Made by a program: the position numbers and the translations under genes. The notes beneath the pieces are model-generated. The model worked only from the letters and a program-made list of their open reading frames with translations. It did no database searches and was not told where the DNA came from. Positions 32,023 to 42,742 of a stretch of 64,000 nt of DNA are shown here, piece after piece. The stretch is from Tridacna crocea (taxonomy: Eukaryota > Mollusca > Bivalvia > Cardiida > Cardiidae): NCBI GenBank assembly GCA_943736015.1, contig OX031065.1, positions 28,348,427 to 28,412,426 on the forward strand, written 5' to 3'. How positions within the stretch are numbered: the stretch's first letter is position 1; each line of letters opens with the position of its first letter.

Positions 32023-32543
32023 TTGCCAAATAGTCTCTGGTTTTATGACCTGCAAAAAGAAGACTTGAAAACAGTTCTGGGTTGAATGATTGATTGTTTG
32101 TTGTTTAACACCATTTTCAACATAATTTCATTAACACCATAGTGGCCAGTGCACCTATCAATGCTTTCTGGGAGTCTGTTTTACCAGTACTCCATATAAT
32201 TTACTTTTAAAGCCACAGGCTGCTTTCCCACATAACCATTGTAGAGACAGTGGTCTAGTCTGAAGTGGGAAATGAATTAATCTTGTTGCAATGACTGTCA
32301 TAAATCCTTGGAAAATAATTGGCTGAGTCAGGGATCAAACCATTTCTCAAGTTATTCACGCTTCTCACTGAGCTACCTGGGCTGGGCAAAACTAGTGGTG
32401 GGAAAGGAGAGAATGGTGGTAACCAACAGTTAATTTTTCCCCTGCTGAAAATAGAATCTCATTTGTTTATCTTTTGTTAGTTGTCTGGAGATAGCCTTCA
32501 GTGTGGACAAATGAAGAATTTTGATATCTGGTAAAGTGTTCAC
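32023..32543 (+). repeat. TTAA-palindrome MITE split by a SINE
   Basis: A end at 32023-32084 and core plus diverged B end at 32388-32543, with a SINE-A between. Confidence 0.65.
32085..32387 (-). mobile_element. SINE-A, full-length
   Basis: On the - strand it starts GCCCAGCCCAGGTAGCTCAG (A box), then B box-like GGTTTGATCCCTG, the body (GACAGTCATTGCAACA, TGGGAAAGCAGCC), and ends TTAAACAACAAACAATC. Confidence 0.85.
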
Positions 32544-32929
32544 ATGAAAACAAAAGGATTTGACAAAGAGAATTGATAAATGTTTAAATTGCTTTTATTT
32601 TCCATGATTACTGGGACTTGTCAATTGGGAATAATTTCTTTGAATTTCTTGTGTACTGGAAAGTTTTAAATTGAATTGAAAAACAATATAACACTGGTTC
32701 TGTCTCTAACCTTCTGGAACAGTTTCGGTAACAAAGAAACAAAGAGATATCTCTCTGACACAGTTTTCAGGTGTTGTATTTAAATCGGGACAAAGCTAAA
32801 CATCAAGGAGTGGTCTCCCATAATACACCCCCTCTTAAAGTCATAATTTATTGATGACTCAAAGCCTTATTAGGCAGAAAGTCCGATTTTGGACAGCAAA
32901 TGGGATTAATGGCTCAATGGTCAAATTTG

Positions 32930-33330
32930 AAATTTGTATGAAAAAAATAATACAAATCATCAATAATTAAGACTTATAAAATTACCAAAAAAAAATTGAT
33001 GGTGTTCCCTTAACCCATTACCACACAATCCCTACTTTTGATGCCCCTAAGAAAAAAGCCTTTTGAAAACACTGTAGGAAAAGGAGAAAATGCTGGTAAA
33101 CAGCATTTTCTCCTTTTCCCACAGTGTTTTCTACCCTTCCTAGAGCAAATTTCAATTTTTTAGTCACCTTTATTTTGTCGTCTGCAAATGCTTTCGAATT
33201 GGACAAACCTAAAATTTTATTGTCTGGTAATGAGTTAAAAGGCTACGTAGCCTCTTAAGCTATTTTTAGATTTCGCGCCAAAAATCAAAGCATTGTGGGA
33301 ATGTCAAGTGACTGGCATGTGACTAATAAC
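32930..33330 (+). repeat. Host repeat (copy 2) carrying a MITE
   Basis: Matches 3195-3610 outside the MITE. Here the MITE sits in the first TTAA and the second (33255-33258) is empty. Confidence 0.85.
33014..33234 (+). repeat. TTAA-palindrome MITE
   Basis: 221 bp, TTAA at 33010-33013 and 33235-33238. The empty version of this site is at 3298-3301. Confidence 0.95.
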
Positions 33331-33639
33331 GCTTAAATTCCATTACATAGAAAACATGTAATAATTATTTTCCATAATGTCTCCTTTGGACGCTCTGTTT
33401 GAAACTTTGTGTATTCCTGTATGTAAGTGAGCGAATTGATCACCTAAAAATAGAACGTGTCTCCCGTGGGTATCAACCTGGGCAGTAGTAAATTCCCAAT
33501 TTTCTTGTGTTGTCAGATGGTTTTCGATTACTGGGGTTTTATGAACGCAAATTAAAAGGCTTTAGGAGTATAAGGATGATTTTCTTCGCATTTTTGCAAA
33601 ATTTTTGTCCCAAACTCTGAAGGGCCACCTTTAAAGTCT

Positions 33640-33950
33640 AGTGATAAAATTGTCGTGAATGGAGCTTGTCCAAACTACAACTTCTACATTTATCCTAGCC
33701 TGTGCTAAAATAATTTCACAGAAGTGTTCTCCTTTACCAGTATAAGAGGCATTTGTGAAATTGATTTTGTTCAGGTAGGTCAAAGGCCAAGGCCACACTT
33801 AAAGGTCTAATGATCAATGGATTTCCAGAGAACTTTACACATGTGTTCTGTTTTATTTACCAGTAGAAGTGACATTTGAAACATTTGTTCTGTTAGGTTC
33901 AAAGTCAAGGTCACACTCAAAGGTCAAATGATAGAAATGCCTTGAACAGA
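33640..33950. repeat. Diverged tandem repeat with CAAGGTCACAC blocks
   Basis: Two units of about 135-150 bp, each with a TTACCAGTA, ACATTTG/GCATTTGTGAAA and GTCAAAGGCCAAGGCCACAC or AAGTCAAGGTCACACTCAAA block. Similar units are common in bivalve repeats. Confidence 0.55.
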
Positions 33951-34368
33951 GCTAAAGTATCCAGGTTACAAAGTAGGAAATACACATTTTCTCCTCTTGG
34001 CCACAATGGTTTCAGTAAGTGGTCTGATGCAAGAGGGAAAAGGTATATATAGCTATAATAAAGAATAGTTTGAAGCGATAAAATAGCTCTATTGTATGAT
34101 AATAAACATAGGAGTGATCCTTTACAGGATCTTGATGTATGTGCATAGAGTAGAAAATGTTGACTTAGACTCTTTACTGACAAAATTTTTCTCCTCCTAA
34201 ACCGCTGGGCCAATCTTGACAATTGGCTGGGAAGCTCTACTAAAGTTGTAAAGGCTTGCTTGGTGTCATGCATCATGGAGATGCATTAAGCCCCCTGTTG
34301 CCAGAGCATCACTCTCTCTCTCTGATTTTACCATCAGCTTCATATCTTTTTTGTCAGTATTTCTCTAA

Positions 34369-34589
34369 CCCATTACCAAACGACATTACTTTAGACTGGT
34401 TCAAATTGAAAGCATTTGCAGACAACAAAATAAAAGAGACGGAAAATTTGAAATTTATTCAGGGAAGGGTAGAAAACATAGTGGGAAAAGGAGAAAATGC
34501 TGGTTACCAGCATTTTCTCCTTTTCTCACGATGTTTCCAAAGGGTTTCTTTCTCAGGGTCATTAAAAGTCAGAATTGTGTGGTAAAGAG
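34369..34589 (-). repeat. TTAA-palindrome MITE
   Basis: Flanks CTAA (34365-34368) and TTCA (34590-34593). Good core. Confidence 0.9.
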
Positions 34590-34627
34590 TTCAGAGAATA
34601 TCTTGCAACAAGTGTGTTTAAAATTGG

Positions 34628-34668
34628 ACTACATATTATGCAGTCTGATCTTGATCTTTGCTTTCCAT
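34628..34668. repeat. GATCAGACTGCA fold-back, half
   Basis: TATGCAGTCTGATCTTGATC, one arm only. Confidence 0.5.
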
Positions 34669-34707
34669 CTGAGTAACTAAATTTGAGTTGTGTCTTTCAA
34701 GGATATT

Positions 34708-34927
34708 ATCTTACCAAACAGTCCCTGTTTTCAACAATTTGAGGAAAGTACCGGTAGGCCTTTATCAACATAGTAAGAGAAGTAGAAAAGGAACTAGCAT
34801 TTTCCTATTTTCCCACACTGTTTTCAACCTTTAAAGTACAAATTCCATCAAATGATCCACATTTCAGTTTATTGTCTGTGCATGATTTCAACTTGGACCA
34901 GCCTGTCTTGTCATCTGGGAAATAGGG
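34708..34927 (+). repeat. TTAA-palindrome MITE, diverged
   Basis: A end, diverged core and B end. TTAA at 34928-34931 is shared with the next copy. Confidence 0.7.
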
Positions 34928-34931
34928 TTAA

Positions 34932-35148
34932 CTCTTCACCAAAGGACAAATTTTTAGTCTGGTTAAATTTGAGAGCAGCTGCAGATCTAAAACTATGAAA
35001 AGCCGAAATCGAGAGACGGAATTTTGAAGGTGTAGAAAACATTGTTGGAAATAGAGGAAATGCTAATTGCCAGCATATTTTTTTCCCACAATGTTTTCAA
35101 ACAGCTTTCATTCCCAGGGTCTTAAAATGAAGATTTGTAGGTAAAGGG
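34932..35148 (-). repeat. TTAA-palindrome MITE, diverged
   Basis: TTAA on both sides (34928-34931, 35149-35152). Right arm partly deleted. It ends 60 bp before the next exon. Confidence 0.75.
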
Positions 35149-35212
35149 TTAATTGCAGAAACATCCTCTAGAAAATGAAACTAATTAGCTATGTTTTTAT
35201 ATTGTTTTTCAG

Positions 35213-35306
35213 GAGAAGCCATTTATTGTCAGAACTCCCCTCCCAGATGAGAAGGGTATGAAGAGAAAGTTACTGTCTCCTGCATCCCCCACTAATGATG
35301 ATGATG
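35213..35306 (+). CDS. ANKRD11/12-like protein, second coding exon
   Basis: 94 nt between an acceptor (TTGTTTTTCAG) and a donor (GATG|GTAATT), phase 0 in and 1 out. It codes for residues 11-41 of the joined model, EKPFIVRTPLPDEKGMKRKL followed by LSPASPTNDDD. The MKRKL and SPASP part resembles the basic N-terminal region of ANKRD12 and ANKRD11, which is thought to serve nuclear localisation; the resemblance is from memory, not from a search. A MITE begins only 21 bp after the donor. Confidence 0.8.
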
Positions 35307-35327
35307 GTAATTTTGCTGTTTCCTTAA

Positions 35328-35548
35328 CCCTTTACCAAACAATCCCTGGTTTTTACGACACTGAGGAAGAAGCCTTTTGAAAATATTGTGGGAAAAGGAG
35401 AAAATGCTGGTAACCAGCATTTTCTCCTTTTCCCACAATGTTTTCTACACTGCTGGAAACAAATTTCAATTTTTGAGTTACATTTGTTTTGTCGTTTGCA
35501 AGTGCTTTCAATTTGGACCAGTGTAAAATATTGTCGCTTGGTATAGAG
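35328..35548 (+). repeat. TTAA-palindrome MITE beside a splice donor
   Basis: TTAA at 35324-35327 and 35549-35552. Perfect core. First of four copies in a row. Confidence 0.93.
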
Positions 35549-35552
35549 TTAA

Positions 35553-35681
35553 TCCTTAACCACATGATCCTGACTTTTAACGACGACGAGAAAAAAGCCT
35601 TCTGAAAATATCGCATTTATTTTGAGGTCTGCAAATATTTTCAATTTGGACCAGTCTAAAGTTTTCTCGTTTGGTAAGGAG
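35553..35681 (+). repeat. TTAA-palindrome MITE, core deleted
   Basis: Ends joined with the whole palindrome missing (129 bp left). TTAA shared on both sides. Confidence 0.88.
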
Positions 35682-35685
35682 TTAA

Positions 35686-35903
35686 CCCATTACCACACAA
35701 TCCCTACTTTTGACGCCCCTGAGAAAGAAGCCTTTAGAAAACACTGTGGGTAAAGGAAAAGATGCTGGTAACCAGCATTTTCTCCTTTTCCCATGTTTTC
35801 TACCCTTCACAAAACAAATTTCAAATTTTCAGTCAGTTTTATTTTGTCGTCTGCAAATGCTTTCAATTCGGACCTGTCTAAAATATTGTCGTTTAGTAAT
35901 GGG
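35686..35903 (+). repeat. TTAA-palindrome MITE
   Basis: TTAA at 35682-35685 and 35904-35907. Small gap in the right core arm. Confidence 0.92.
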
Positions 35904-35907
35904 TTAA

Positions 35908-36113
35908 ACAATATTTTAGGCTCTTCTAAATGGAAAGCTTTTACACACAACAAATTAGATCACAGGATGAGGAAAATTCCTTTGAAAAGGAAGAAAATAT
36001 TGTGGGAAAAGATGAAATTGCTGATGGCAAGCCTTTTCTTTTGTTCCAACAATGTTTGAAAAGAAAAATTCCTCTGGGTTGTTAATTGAAAGTTGGGATT
36101 GTGGGGTAAAGGG
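35908..36113 (-). repeat. TTAA-palindrome MITE, left end short
   Basis: Starts inside the B end (ACAATATTTTAGGC) after a shared TTAA; diverged core. Confidence 0.65.
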
Positions 36114-36124
36114 GTAGACTTGTA

Positions 36125-36310
36125 CTTAACAACAAAAGTTTAGAAATGTTGAAATGAAAAAACGCATGCACAACCCACCATTCAATTTAGCCTGAATGAC
36201 TCTTATGTTTTTAATTTGAGATAAAACATTGTGGGAAAAGGTGAAATTCCTGGTCAATGACATATTCCTGATTACTTTACAAATCAATGTTATTAAAACC
36301 CGATTGTCCA
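36125..36310 (-). repeat. TTAA-palindrome MITE, old copy
   Basis: Left core arm (AAAACATTGTGGGAAAAGGT) is recognisable; the rest is diverged. Confidence 0.5.
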
Positions 36311-36654
36311 AATATTAGTACACTTCTGATAAGACTATAAGCTTCCAGTAATACAAAATTTGTCAACTTATTCTCATCTTCAAAAACTTTTCAAGAAACT
36401 GAAAATACACGTACCAAAGATCTATGTCTCACATTAACTGTGCATGATATTTAATATGTAAATGACTCATAAATTGGCAGTAAAACCAATATTTCTGCAT
36501 TTATAGATTGGTTTTCATTGAAGCTCACTCGGAACTGACTGATACCCTGATAGTAAAATTGTCATCATCCTGGGAAACATGATGTCATATAAACCTTTAT
36601 TAATCTTCTTTTGAAAAATGAATATCCACTTTGCTTTGACTTTCAACAGTTTTC

Positions 36655-36880
36655 TACACAGTCCATAGTATAAACAATCCAGAGTAGGAAAGCTTCTGAA
36701 AGCATTTTCAGAAAAGGAGAAAGTGATGGTAACTGGCATTTGCTCCTTTTATTACAATGTTTTCTACCCTTTCTGAAGCAAATTTTGTCTAATATAAAAC
36801 CAAATTTAATTTCTCCTTTTCAAATGCTTTCACTCACTGTAGATGAGACAAAAAGTTTTTGTTTTACAGGAAAAGATTTA
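36655..36880 (+). repeat. TTAA-palindrome MITE, diverged
   Basis: Diverged core and B end (CAAATGCTTTCA). It ends at the TTAA used by the next copy. Confidence 0.6.
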
Positions 36881-36885
36881 TTTAA

Positions 36886-37106
36886 CCCATTACCACACAA
36901 TCCCTACCTTTGACAACCCTGAGAAAGAAGCCTTCAAAAAACATTGTGGGAAATGGAGAAAATGCTGGTAACCAGCATTTTCTCCTTTCCCCACAATGTT
37001 TTCTACCCTTCCCAAAACAAATTTCAAATTTTCCATCACTTTTATTTTCTCGTCTGCAAGTACATTCAATTTGGACCAGTCTAAAATTTTGTCGTTTTTT
37101 AAAGAG
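36886..37106 (+). repeat. TTAA-palindrome MITE
   Basis: TTAA at 36882-36885, ATAA at 37107-37110. Good core. Confidence 0.92.
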
Positions 37107-37265
37107 ATAAGGGGCTTTTATGGACAGTGTAGATCTATCAAAACGAATGTAAAGAAGTTAGAGGTTAAGTCTACAGTGTTGGATATGATGAAAGATGTTC
37201 TAGTAGAAGAGAGACCCTTGAATCTATATAAATACATCATCCTGGTCTTTTCTACTGTTCATTGA

Positions 37266-37467
37266 CCCTTTACCAGGCAACCCCTGGTTTTTACGACCCT
37301 GAGATACAAGCCTTTTGAAAACATTGCGGGAAAAGGAGAAAATGCTGGTAACCAGCATTTTCTCCTTTTCCCACAATGTTTTCTACCCTGCTGGAAACAA
37401 ATTTATTTTGTGGTCTGCAAGTGCTTTGAATTTGGACCAGTCAAAACTTTTGTCGTTTGGGAAAGGG
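37266..37467 (+). repeat. TTAA-palindrome MITE
   Basis: Flanks TTGA (37262-37265) and CTAA (37468-37471). Near-perfect core, short deletion on the B side. Confidence 0.9.
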
Positions 37468-37699
37468 CTAATGTACTTTTCATCTAAATTAGTTTTAAAA
37501 GGGTTTCCAACTTCATGTTATTGATCTTGAGAACATTTATAGAAAAGGCAGAGTTCTATATGTGTCTTGGTGCTGATGCACCACGTTCTGGTTATGTATT
37601 AGTGCTTTTGCACTTTCTGGTACATATGCACTGGCCGAGGACGTAACTTTTATATGTCACTGAACTTCAATTTCTTGCACTCCAACAATTGACAGCATT

Positions 37700-37790
37700 T
37701 AAAAATACTGTTTAATAAGGAGCAATTGCTGGTATCAAGCAATTATTTCTTTTCCCACCACGTTTTCTATATAGGTGAAAAGTTAATCTT
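37700..37790. repeat. TTAA-palindrome MITE, core remnant
   Basis: AGGAGCAATTGCTGGTATCAAGCAATT is broken into a diverged palindrome; ends not clear. Confidence 0.45.
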
Positions 37791-37883
37791 TCATTTCCTT
37801 GCCTTTTATATCACTTTCAAAAGTGAAAAATTGCCTGTAAAGGTAAGGAATCATTGGAAAGCCTGGTACTAAGATCAGCTCCC

Positions 37884-37922
37884 AAAGGTATCATCTGATC
37901 TTTGATCTCTACTTCTTATAAT
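37884..37922. repeat. GATCAGACTGCA fold-back, diverged
   Basis: AAGATCAGCTCCC paired loosely with ATCTGATCTTTGATCTC. Confidence 0.4.
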
Positions 37923-37987
37923 CATGTTGTGCAGTCGAATATTATTCTATAGCACTGCAAATTTGTTTACAATAGAGAACCTTGAAC

Positions 37988-38188
37988 TCCAACAAAATTT
38001 CAGACTTGCCCATATGGAAAGCATTTGCAATCAAGAAATTAATAGTAGCTCAAAAGCTGAAATTTATTTTTTAAACGGAAGAAAAGATTGTGAAAAATGG
38101 AGAAAATGCTGATTACCAGCATTTTCTCGGTTTCCCACAATGTTTTCATCTTCCACATCTTGAAAACTGGGGACCGAGTGTGAAAGGG
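37988..38188 (-). repeat. TTAA-palindrome MITE, left end short
   Basis: B end, core and A end present; TTAA at 38189-38192 shared with the next copy. Confidence 0.75.
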
Positions 38189-38192
38189 TTAA

Positions 38193-38413
38193 CTCTTTAC
38201 CAAATGACAAAATTGTAGACCAGTCCAAACTGAAAGCATACATTTTGCAGACATCAAGTATGGCTCAAAAATTGAAATTTGTCTTGGGAAGGGTAGAAAA
38301 CACTGTGGGAAAAGGAGAAAATGCTGGTTACCAGCATTTTCTCCTTTTCCTACAATGTTTTCAACAGTTGTCTTACTCAAGGTTGTTTAAAGTCGGGATG
38401 GTGTGGTAAAGGG
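38193..38413 (-). repeat. TTAA-palindrome MITE
   Basis: TTAA at 38189-38192 and 38414-38417. Good core. Confidence 0.92.
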
Positions 38414-38494
38414 TTAAGGTAATGCCAAGCCCAGGAGCTCAGTTTGTATTGTCAATTTCTTTCCTAGAATTATTCATACCACTGTTACTGGTGA

Positions 38495-38645
38495 AATTTG
38501 TTTCCACTATGGGAAAGCAGCTTGTAGTTTAGAAGAATGTTGTGCAAAATATTAGTAAAGAAATCTCCAGGAAAGCATGGATAGGTGCATTGGCCACCAC
38601 AATATAACTGTGTCAAAAACAGTGTCAAATATCATATCTTTCAAG
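38495..38645 (+). mobile_element. SINE-A, 3' part
   Basis: TATGGGAAAGCAGC, CTCCAGGAAAGCATGGATAGG and TTGGCCACCACAATATAAC. It ends about 55 bp before the next exon. Confidence 0.7.
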
Positions 38646-38700
38646 TAAGTTATGAAAAGCTTGTAGATTGATAAATGGATAAAATCATTTTTTATTTTAG

Positions 38701-38895
38701 AACGCAAGACTCCAAGTAAACGCAAACGAGGCAGCATAAGTTTAGAAGGATCACCAATCATGGGTCATCAGAACATGTCCAAAACGCCAGTAGCAGGATC
38801 ACGCTCAGTTCCTCTATCTGAAAGACAACAACTTGCGATGATCATGCGAATGGCGGATGAGTCAACACATGGGGTCCTCCCAGTTCCTGAACAAG
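38701..38895 (+). CDS. ANKRD11/12-like protein, third coding exon
   Basis: 195 nt, acceptor TTTTATTTTAG and donor CAAG|GTATAT, phase 1 on both sides. It codes for residues 42-106 (the first codon is split with the exon at 35213). It begins with a basic nuclear-localisation-like run (RKTPSKRKR) and contains SVPLSERQQLAMIMRMADES. This matches, in order and position just before the ankyrin repeats, the PLSER(Q/K)Q(V/M)ALLMQMT motif of vertebrate ANKRD11 and ANKRD12, which is the strongest family mark outside the ankyrin repeats. The exon is symmetric, so skipping it would keep the frame. Confidence 0.93.
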
Positions 38896-38938
38896 GTATA
38901 TCTTGTACCACCTTCCCATGCAACTTTATTGTGGTTAA

Positions 38939-39183
38939 CTCTTTACCACACGACAAAATTTTAGACTTGTCACAAATTGAAAGCATTTGCAGACGACAAA
39001 ATGAGTGTAACTCAAAAATTGAAATTTGTTCTGGGAAGGGTAGAAAATACTGTGGGAAAAGGAGAAAATGCTGGTTACCAGCATTTTCTCCTTTTCCCAT
39101 AGTGTTTTCTAAAGGCTACTTTCTCAGTGTTTTCTAAAGGCTACCTTCTAGGGGGCGTCAAAAGTAGGGATTGTGGTAATGGG
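38939..39183 (-). repeat. TTAA-palindrome MITE with internal duplication
   Basis: TTAA at 38935-38938 and 39184-39187, starting 39 bp after the splice donor. A CTTTCTCAGTGTTTTCTAAA-type 27-bp stretch is duplicated on the A side. Confidence 0.9.
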
Positions 39184-39187
39184 TTAA

Positions 39188-39342
39188 ATCTTTACCAAAC
39201 AGTCCCGGGTTTTCATGGCTTTGAGGAAGAAGCCTTTTTGTAAATATTTTGGAAAAAGGAGAAAATGCTGGTTGCTAGCATTTTCTCCTTTTCCCACAAA
39301 GATTTCGGAAGGCTTCTTTCCCATGGTTATGAAAAGTCGCCA
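39188..39342 (+). repeat. TTAA-palindrome MITE with two A ends
   Basis: The left side is an A end (AAACAGTCCCGGGTTTTCA) and the right side is also A-type (GGCTTCTTTCCCATGG), so the copy is nearly symmetric. TTAA at 39184-39187 and 39343-39346. Confidence 0.75.
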
Positions 39343-39346
39343 TTAA

Positions 39347-39565
39347 TTCTACCATACAAAAAAATTCTAGCCTTGTCGAAATTGAAAGCATTTACAGACA
39401 TCAATTTAAATTTAACTAAAATAATGGAATTAGATCTTGATATGGTAGTAAAAATTGCGGGAAAAGGAGAAAATGCTGGTTACCAGCATTTTTTCCTTTT
39501 CCCACAATGTTTTCAAAAGGCTTATACCTCAGGGTTGTCAAAAGTCGTCCTTGTGTGGTTAAGGG
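39347..39565 (-). repeat. TTAA-palindrome MITE
   Basis: TTAA at 39343-39346, TTTA at 39566-39569. Good core. Confidence 0.88.
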
Positions 39566-39692
39566 TTTAGCAGTTAAAGGTTAAAAGTCTGGATTGTATG
39601 GTGAAGATTTAACTGATAAGAAAACTGGCTTGTACAGTCCAATTTTGGTACACCACCAGTTGTAAAATGCACCGCTTCAACCTGCATTATGA

Positions 39693-39795
39693 ACCCTTCA
39701 ACAAACAATCACATTTCTCCAAAGCTGAGGCGTAAACCTGTGGAAAAACTTAGTTAGAAATCTATAAATTGTTGGTCACCAGCCTTTGTTTCTCA
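39693..39795 (+). repeat. TTAA-palindrome MITE, left part
   Basis: CCCTTCAACAAACAATCACA end and a diverged core, cut off by the following repeat. Confidence 0.5.
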
Positions 39796-39797
39796 TT

Positions 39798-40088
39798 TTT
39801 ATACGCTGGACGGGTCATATTATGTTATAGCCCCGGTCGTCCGTCTGTCTGTTTGTCCATCTGTCTGTTTATCCATTAGCAAATTCTTGCACGTGCTACT
39901 CCTACAGTTTCCATCAGTCTAACTTGAAACTTACTTCAATGAATCTCTGTGATGTGTAGTTTTGCATGTAACTTTTTACATTTAGATCTCTTTAGGCAAT
40001 CTCGATTTTAACCCATTTCACTGACAAGCCCCACTCAGGCTCATATGTGCCAGTCTGCGGTGCCTTCAAAAGACATAGGGTCCTGCAT
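39798..40088. repeat. GTCTGTCTG-type repeat, copy 1
   Basis: Shares with 45425-45715 a TCATATTATGTTATAGCCCC block, GTCTGTCTGTTTGTCC runs and TTTTAACCCATTTCACTGAC. About 290 bp, non-coding, family unknown. Confidence 0.6.
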
Positions 40089-40095
40089 GGTTTAA

Positions 40096-40314
40096 TGCTT
40101 AACCAAAGGACAAAATCATAGACTTGTCCAAATCGAAAGCACTTACAGATGACAAAATAAATGTGGCTCTAAAATTTGAAATTTGTTTTGTGAAGGGTAG
40201 AGAAAACATTGTGGGAATAGGAGAAAATTCTGGTAACCAGCATTTTCTCTTCTCACAATTTTTTCGAAGGCTTTCTCTTTCAGGGGTATTAAAAGTTGTC
40301 ATTGTGTGGTAAAG
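40096..40314 (-). repeat. TTAA-palindrome MITE
   Basis: TTAA at 40092-40095. Right core arm shortened; centre GGTAACC, the opposite of most - copies. Confidence 0.85.
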
Positions 40315-40518
40315 TGTAGGACTTGTAACATACACAGGAAGCTCCAGGTTTTCATGGGAGTGTCCTTGGGTAAGAAACTTTAGAACCCAAGCTTTGTACT
40401 GGTGGAAACCTAGGACAAACATGTGAGCTGATGTGTCTAATGTTGAAACCAGTATAAAACTCCATTCAATGAATGAACAATGGAGGAATCAAAATACAAA
40501 TTCTCATTCTCTTATTAA

Positions 40519-40739
40519 CTCATAACCAAACGACAAAATTTTAGGCTTGTCCAAATCGAAAGCATTTGCAGACAACAGAATATAAGTGAATGAATATTTG
40601 AAACTTGTTTTGTGAAGGGTAGAAAACACTGAGGGAAAAGGAGGAGATGCTGGTTTCCAGTATTTTCTCCTTTTCCCACAATGTTTTCAAAAGGCCTCTT
40701 TCTCAGGGTCATCAAAAGTAGGGATTGTTTGGTAAAGGA
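40519..40739 (-). repeat. TTAA-palindrome MITE
   Basis: TTAA at 40515-40518 and 40740-40743, the latter shared with an oppositely oriented neighbour. Confidence 0.9.
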
Positions 40740-40743
40740 TTAA

Positions 40744-40960
40744 CCCATTACCACACAATGACAACTTTTAACACCCCTCAAAGAGAAGTCTTTGAAAACA
40801 TTGTGGAAAAAGGAGAAAATGCTGGTTACCAGCATTTTCTTCATTTCCCAAAATGTTTTTTACCCTATTAAAGAATCATTTCATATGAGCCACATTGAAA
40901 CTGTCATCAGCAAATGCTTTCAATTTAGACAAGTCTAAAATCTTGTCGTGTGGTAAAGGG
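40744..40960 (+). repeat. TTAA-palindrome MITE
   Basis: TTAA at 40740-40743 and 40961-40964. Centre GGTTACC though in + orientation. Confidence 0.9.
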
Positions 40961-41183
40961 TTAAACAATGTTTACCTTACTGTTACAACAACTTGTTCAT
41001 TTTCTGACATGCATTATGCATACGATCAAAAGCATTCATGACAAAAAATTAGCATGCTCCACATCTCCAAGTCATCTTATGTTCATGAATAATTGTCATT
41101 TGCATATTTTTCGTCCAATATGGTTAACTCTATACCAGACCAGTCAATGTTAAATGCATAATGGAGAAATTAATGTTTTTTAA

Positions 41184-41345
41184 CCTTTTACCAGTGACGA
41201 CTTTTAATGCCCCTGAGAATAAATCCTTGTGAAAAAATTGTGAGAAAATGCCGCTAACAAGCATTTTCACCATTTCCTGCAATGTTTTTTTTACTCTATT
41301 AAAGTAATGCTGCACCTTTTGAGCCACAGTGAAATTTTCCTATTC
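41184..41345 (+). repeat. TTAA-palindrome MITE, B end missing
   Basis: TTAA at 41180-41183. A end and diverged core, then unrelated sequence. A B-end scrap of another copy lies at 41124-41160. Confidence 0.65.
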
Positions 41346-41556
41346 CCCAACAACGTTTACAATTACTGTCTCTGTGTCTCTCAGTTGCTGTGGGATCGTA
41401 TGGTAAAAAGATGCAAATGCTATAGATTTAGCAGTATCAGACAGAACCCACCTTTACCACAATACCAAAATATAAGGTTGTTTGCCCAGTTGAAATTGAC
41501 CCTTCACCAAATAGTCCTACAGAAGACATAAACATTAAATTCAGGCCAAGTCTTAA

Positions 41557-41779
41557 CCCTTTACCAAACAATCCCTGGTTTTTACTGCCCCGAGATAAAT
41601 GCCTTTCGAAAACATTGTGGGAAAAGGAGAAAATGCTGGTAACCAGCATTTTCTCCTTTTTCCCCTCAATGTTTTTTACCCTGCTGGAAACTAATTTCAA
41701 TTTTTGAGTTATGTTTATTTAGTCATCTACAAGTGCTCTCAAATTGGACCAGTCTAAAATTTTGTCATGTGGTAAAGGT
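41557..41779 (+). repeat. TTAA-palindrome MITE
   Basis: TTAA at 41553-41556 and 41780-41783. Good core. Confidence 0.92.
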
Positions 41780-41783
41780 TTAA

Positions 41784-42352
<569 letters not shown>

Positions 42353-42493
42353 TGATTTACCAGCGATATAGATAGACCCTGCTCTAGTAATCTTTGATTC
42401 TGTCACTGAACCCCTCCCTCTTCCATAAAATTACATTTTTTTGTCCCTTTCTAATCTGAAATTGCAAGATTCCAGATTACAGATATGGTTTAA

Positions 42494-42714
42494 CCCTTTA
42501 CCCCATAGGACATTTCTATGGTATCTCTAATTGACCCTAAATAACAGCAAGGATGAACCCGTTTCTTATGTGTATATGACACCTTTTGATAGCATAGAAA
42601 CCATTGTGACAAAAGGTGAAATTGCTCGTCACGAGCAATTTCATGTTTTCCCACAATGTTTTCCAAAGGCTCCTACAAGCAAATTGCGTAAAATGAGTAT
42701 CTATGGAGTAAAGG
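42494..42714 (-). repeat. TTAA MITE, divergent subfamily with CCATAG ends
   Basis: TTAA at 42490-42493 and 42715-42718. Ends CCCTTTACCCCATAGGAC and TCTATGGAGTAAAGGG form an inverted pair not shared with the other copies. Core centre GCTCGTCACGAGC, arms otherwise of the common type. Confidence 0.88.
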
Positions 42715-42742
42715 GTTAAAGCTAGTAATTCACAGGTTTTAA

